Of a stretch of DNA of 35,319 bases, positions 34,477-35,319 are shown piece by piece. The notes below the pieces were generated by a model. It saw only the letters and a list, made by a program, of their open reading frames with translations. It was not told where the DNA came from and did not search any database. This stretch comes from Kofleriaceae bacterium. Its GTDB lineage: Bacteria; Myxococcota_A; Polyangia; Haliangiales; Haliangiaceae. A program made the translations under genes and the position numbers. The stretch lies in assembly GCA_022842285.1 (NCBI GenBank), contig JALHPV010000040.1, positions 1-35,319 on the forward strand, in the 5' to 3' direction. The stretch's first letter is position 1. Each line of letters begins with the position of its first letter.

Positions 34477-35319
34477 GTGCTCCTCGCCGACAGATACGAG
34501 CTGGGTGACGTGCTCGGAACGGGGGCGGCGGCCACCGTCTACCGGGCCCGGGACGGGGTGCTTGGCCGCGACGTCGCGATCAAAGTGATGAAGAGCACGA
34601 CCGCGGACAAGCGGTTCGACCGCGAGGCCCGCGTGCTGGCCCAGCTGCGCCATCCCGGCGCCGTGGACATCTACGCGACCGGCGAGCACGACGGGCGGCG
34701 CTACCTCGTGATGGAGCTCGTTCGCGCTCCGACGCTCGAGGCCGTGCTCGAGGCCGGCGGCCCGATGCGCGCCGAGCCGGCCAGCGAGATCGGCGCCGGA
34801 CTCGCCGACGTGCTCGCGGCCGCGCACGCCCTCGGGATCGTCCACCGCGACGTGAAGCCGGCCAACGTCTTCGTGGATGGTTCGCGCGTCCGGCTTGCCG
34901 ATTTCGGGCTCGCGTTCGTCGATGGGCGCCAGGACCTCGGCCGCCTCACCAGCGGCGACATCGTCCTCGGCACGCCCTACTACATGGCCCCCGAGCAGAT
35001 CGAGGGCAAGGATCTGGGGCCCGCCGCGGATGTGTACGCGCTCTGCGCGACGCTCTACGAAGTGCTCGCGGGGCGGCCACCGTTTCAGGGGGCCACCGTA
35101 CCGACGATCCTCGCCGGTCACCTGTACCTCCCGCCCATCCCACTCGCCGAGCTCCCGCTCGCCGCCCCCGTGCCCACCGAGATGGCCGCCACGATCCTCG
35201 ATGGCCTGGCCAAGGACCCGGCGAAGCGTCCCGACGCGGCGACGGTGGCCCTGCGGCTGCGGATGGCACCGGTGCTCCGGGGCGGTCGCCGGCGAGACAC
35301 CGGGACGCCCTCGGCGCTG
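34477..35319 (+). CDS. Ser/Thr protein kinase (3' truncated by the window)
   Basis: Open from GTG 34477 to the window edge without a stop, 281 codons visible. The kinase domain starts at once: [13 protein letters not shown] (glycine loop), VAIKVM (catalytic Lys), [49 protein letters not shown] and a C-lobe ending [14 protein letters not shown]. All catalytic residues are present, so it is likely active. What follows the kinase domain, perhaps a membrane segment or sensor domain, lies outside the window. It is divergent from the FHA operon, which makes it a likely third kinase in the same signalling set. Confidence 0.92.
   Translation, partial: MLLADRYELGDVLGTGAAATVYRARDGVLGRDVAIKVMKSTTADKRFDREARVLAQLRHPGAVDIYATGEHDGRRYLVMELVRAPTLEAVLEAGGPMRAEPASEIGAGLADVLAAAHALGIVHRDVKPANVFVDGSRVRLADFGLAFVDGRQDLGRLTSGDIVLGTPYYMAPEQIEGKDLGPAADVYALCATLYEVLAGRPPFQGATVPTILAGHLYLPPIPLAELPLAAPVPTEMAATILDGLAKDPAKRPDAATVALRLRMAPVLRGGRRRDTGTPSAL

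Overview
The window is a GC-rich stretch of bacterial chromosome. It looks like a member of the Myxococcota or a related former deltaproteobacterium. The signs are many lipoproteins with Asp/Gly/Ala-rich linkers after the lipobox, several Ser/Thr protein kinases, an FHA protein, a kinase-ATPase-TPR giant, TolQ/TolR-type proton-channel genes, frequent GTG starts and few strong Shine-Dalgarno sites. This placement is inferred from gene content; no rRNA or marker gene is present. Genes fill almost the whole window, and the longest non-coding stretch is about 220 bases.

Layout. 1-6000: a lipoprotein with an M48-like zinc site (-), a membrane protein that appears frameshifted (+), a lipoprotein amidohydrolase (+), a long hairpin between convergent genes, and a LysM plus MepA-type murein endopeptidase (-). 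6001-10160: a protein with two PARP-type zinc-finger-like modules, then the carboxyltransferase and biotin-carboxylase subunits of a methylcrotonyl-CoA-carboxylase-like enzyme. 10108-15885: a metzincin-like protein lacking its first zinc histidine, an SRPBCC protein, an orphan TolR/ExbD, an IPT/propeller lipoprotein, a HAD hydrolase, an HtrA-like lipoprotein protease and a membrane-anchored protein. 15886-20190: an envelope operon of TolQ, TolR, a second TolR and a HEAT-like lipoprotein, ending in a hairpin terminator. 20237-20998: two tandem small HNH-type genes, the second running into the 3' end of a tRNA-Pro(UGG) gene. 21037-23878: two tandem CAP-domain lipoproteins, a small unknown gene and a propeller-like lipoprotein.

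23888-35319 is the most striking part. It is a tightly packed minus-strand operon: FHA-winged-helix protein, SAMHD1-like HD phosphohydrolase, FAD amine-oxidase/desaturase-like enzyme, acetoacetate-decarboxylase-like protein, kinase-AAA-TPR protein and membrane kinase. Junctions are overlaps or gaps of at most 7 bp. A further Ser/Thr kinase diverges from it and runs off the window. The set pairs phospho-threonine writers and a reader with nucleotide-hydrolase and redox enzymes. I do not recognise it as a described system.
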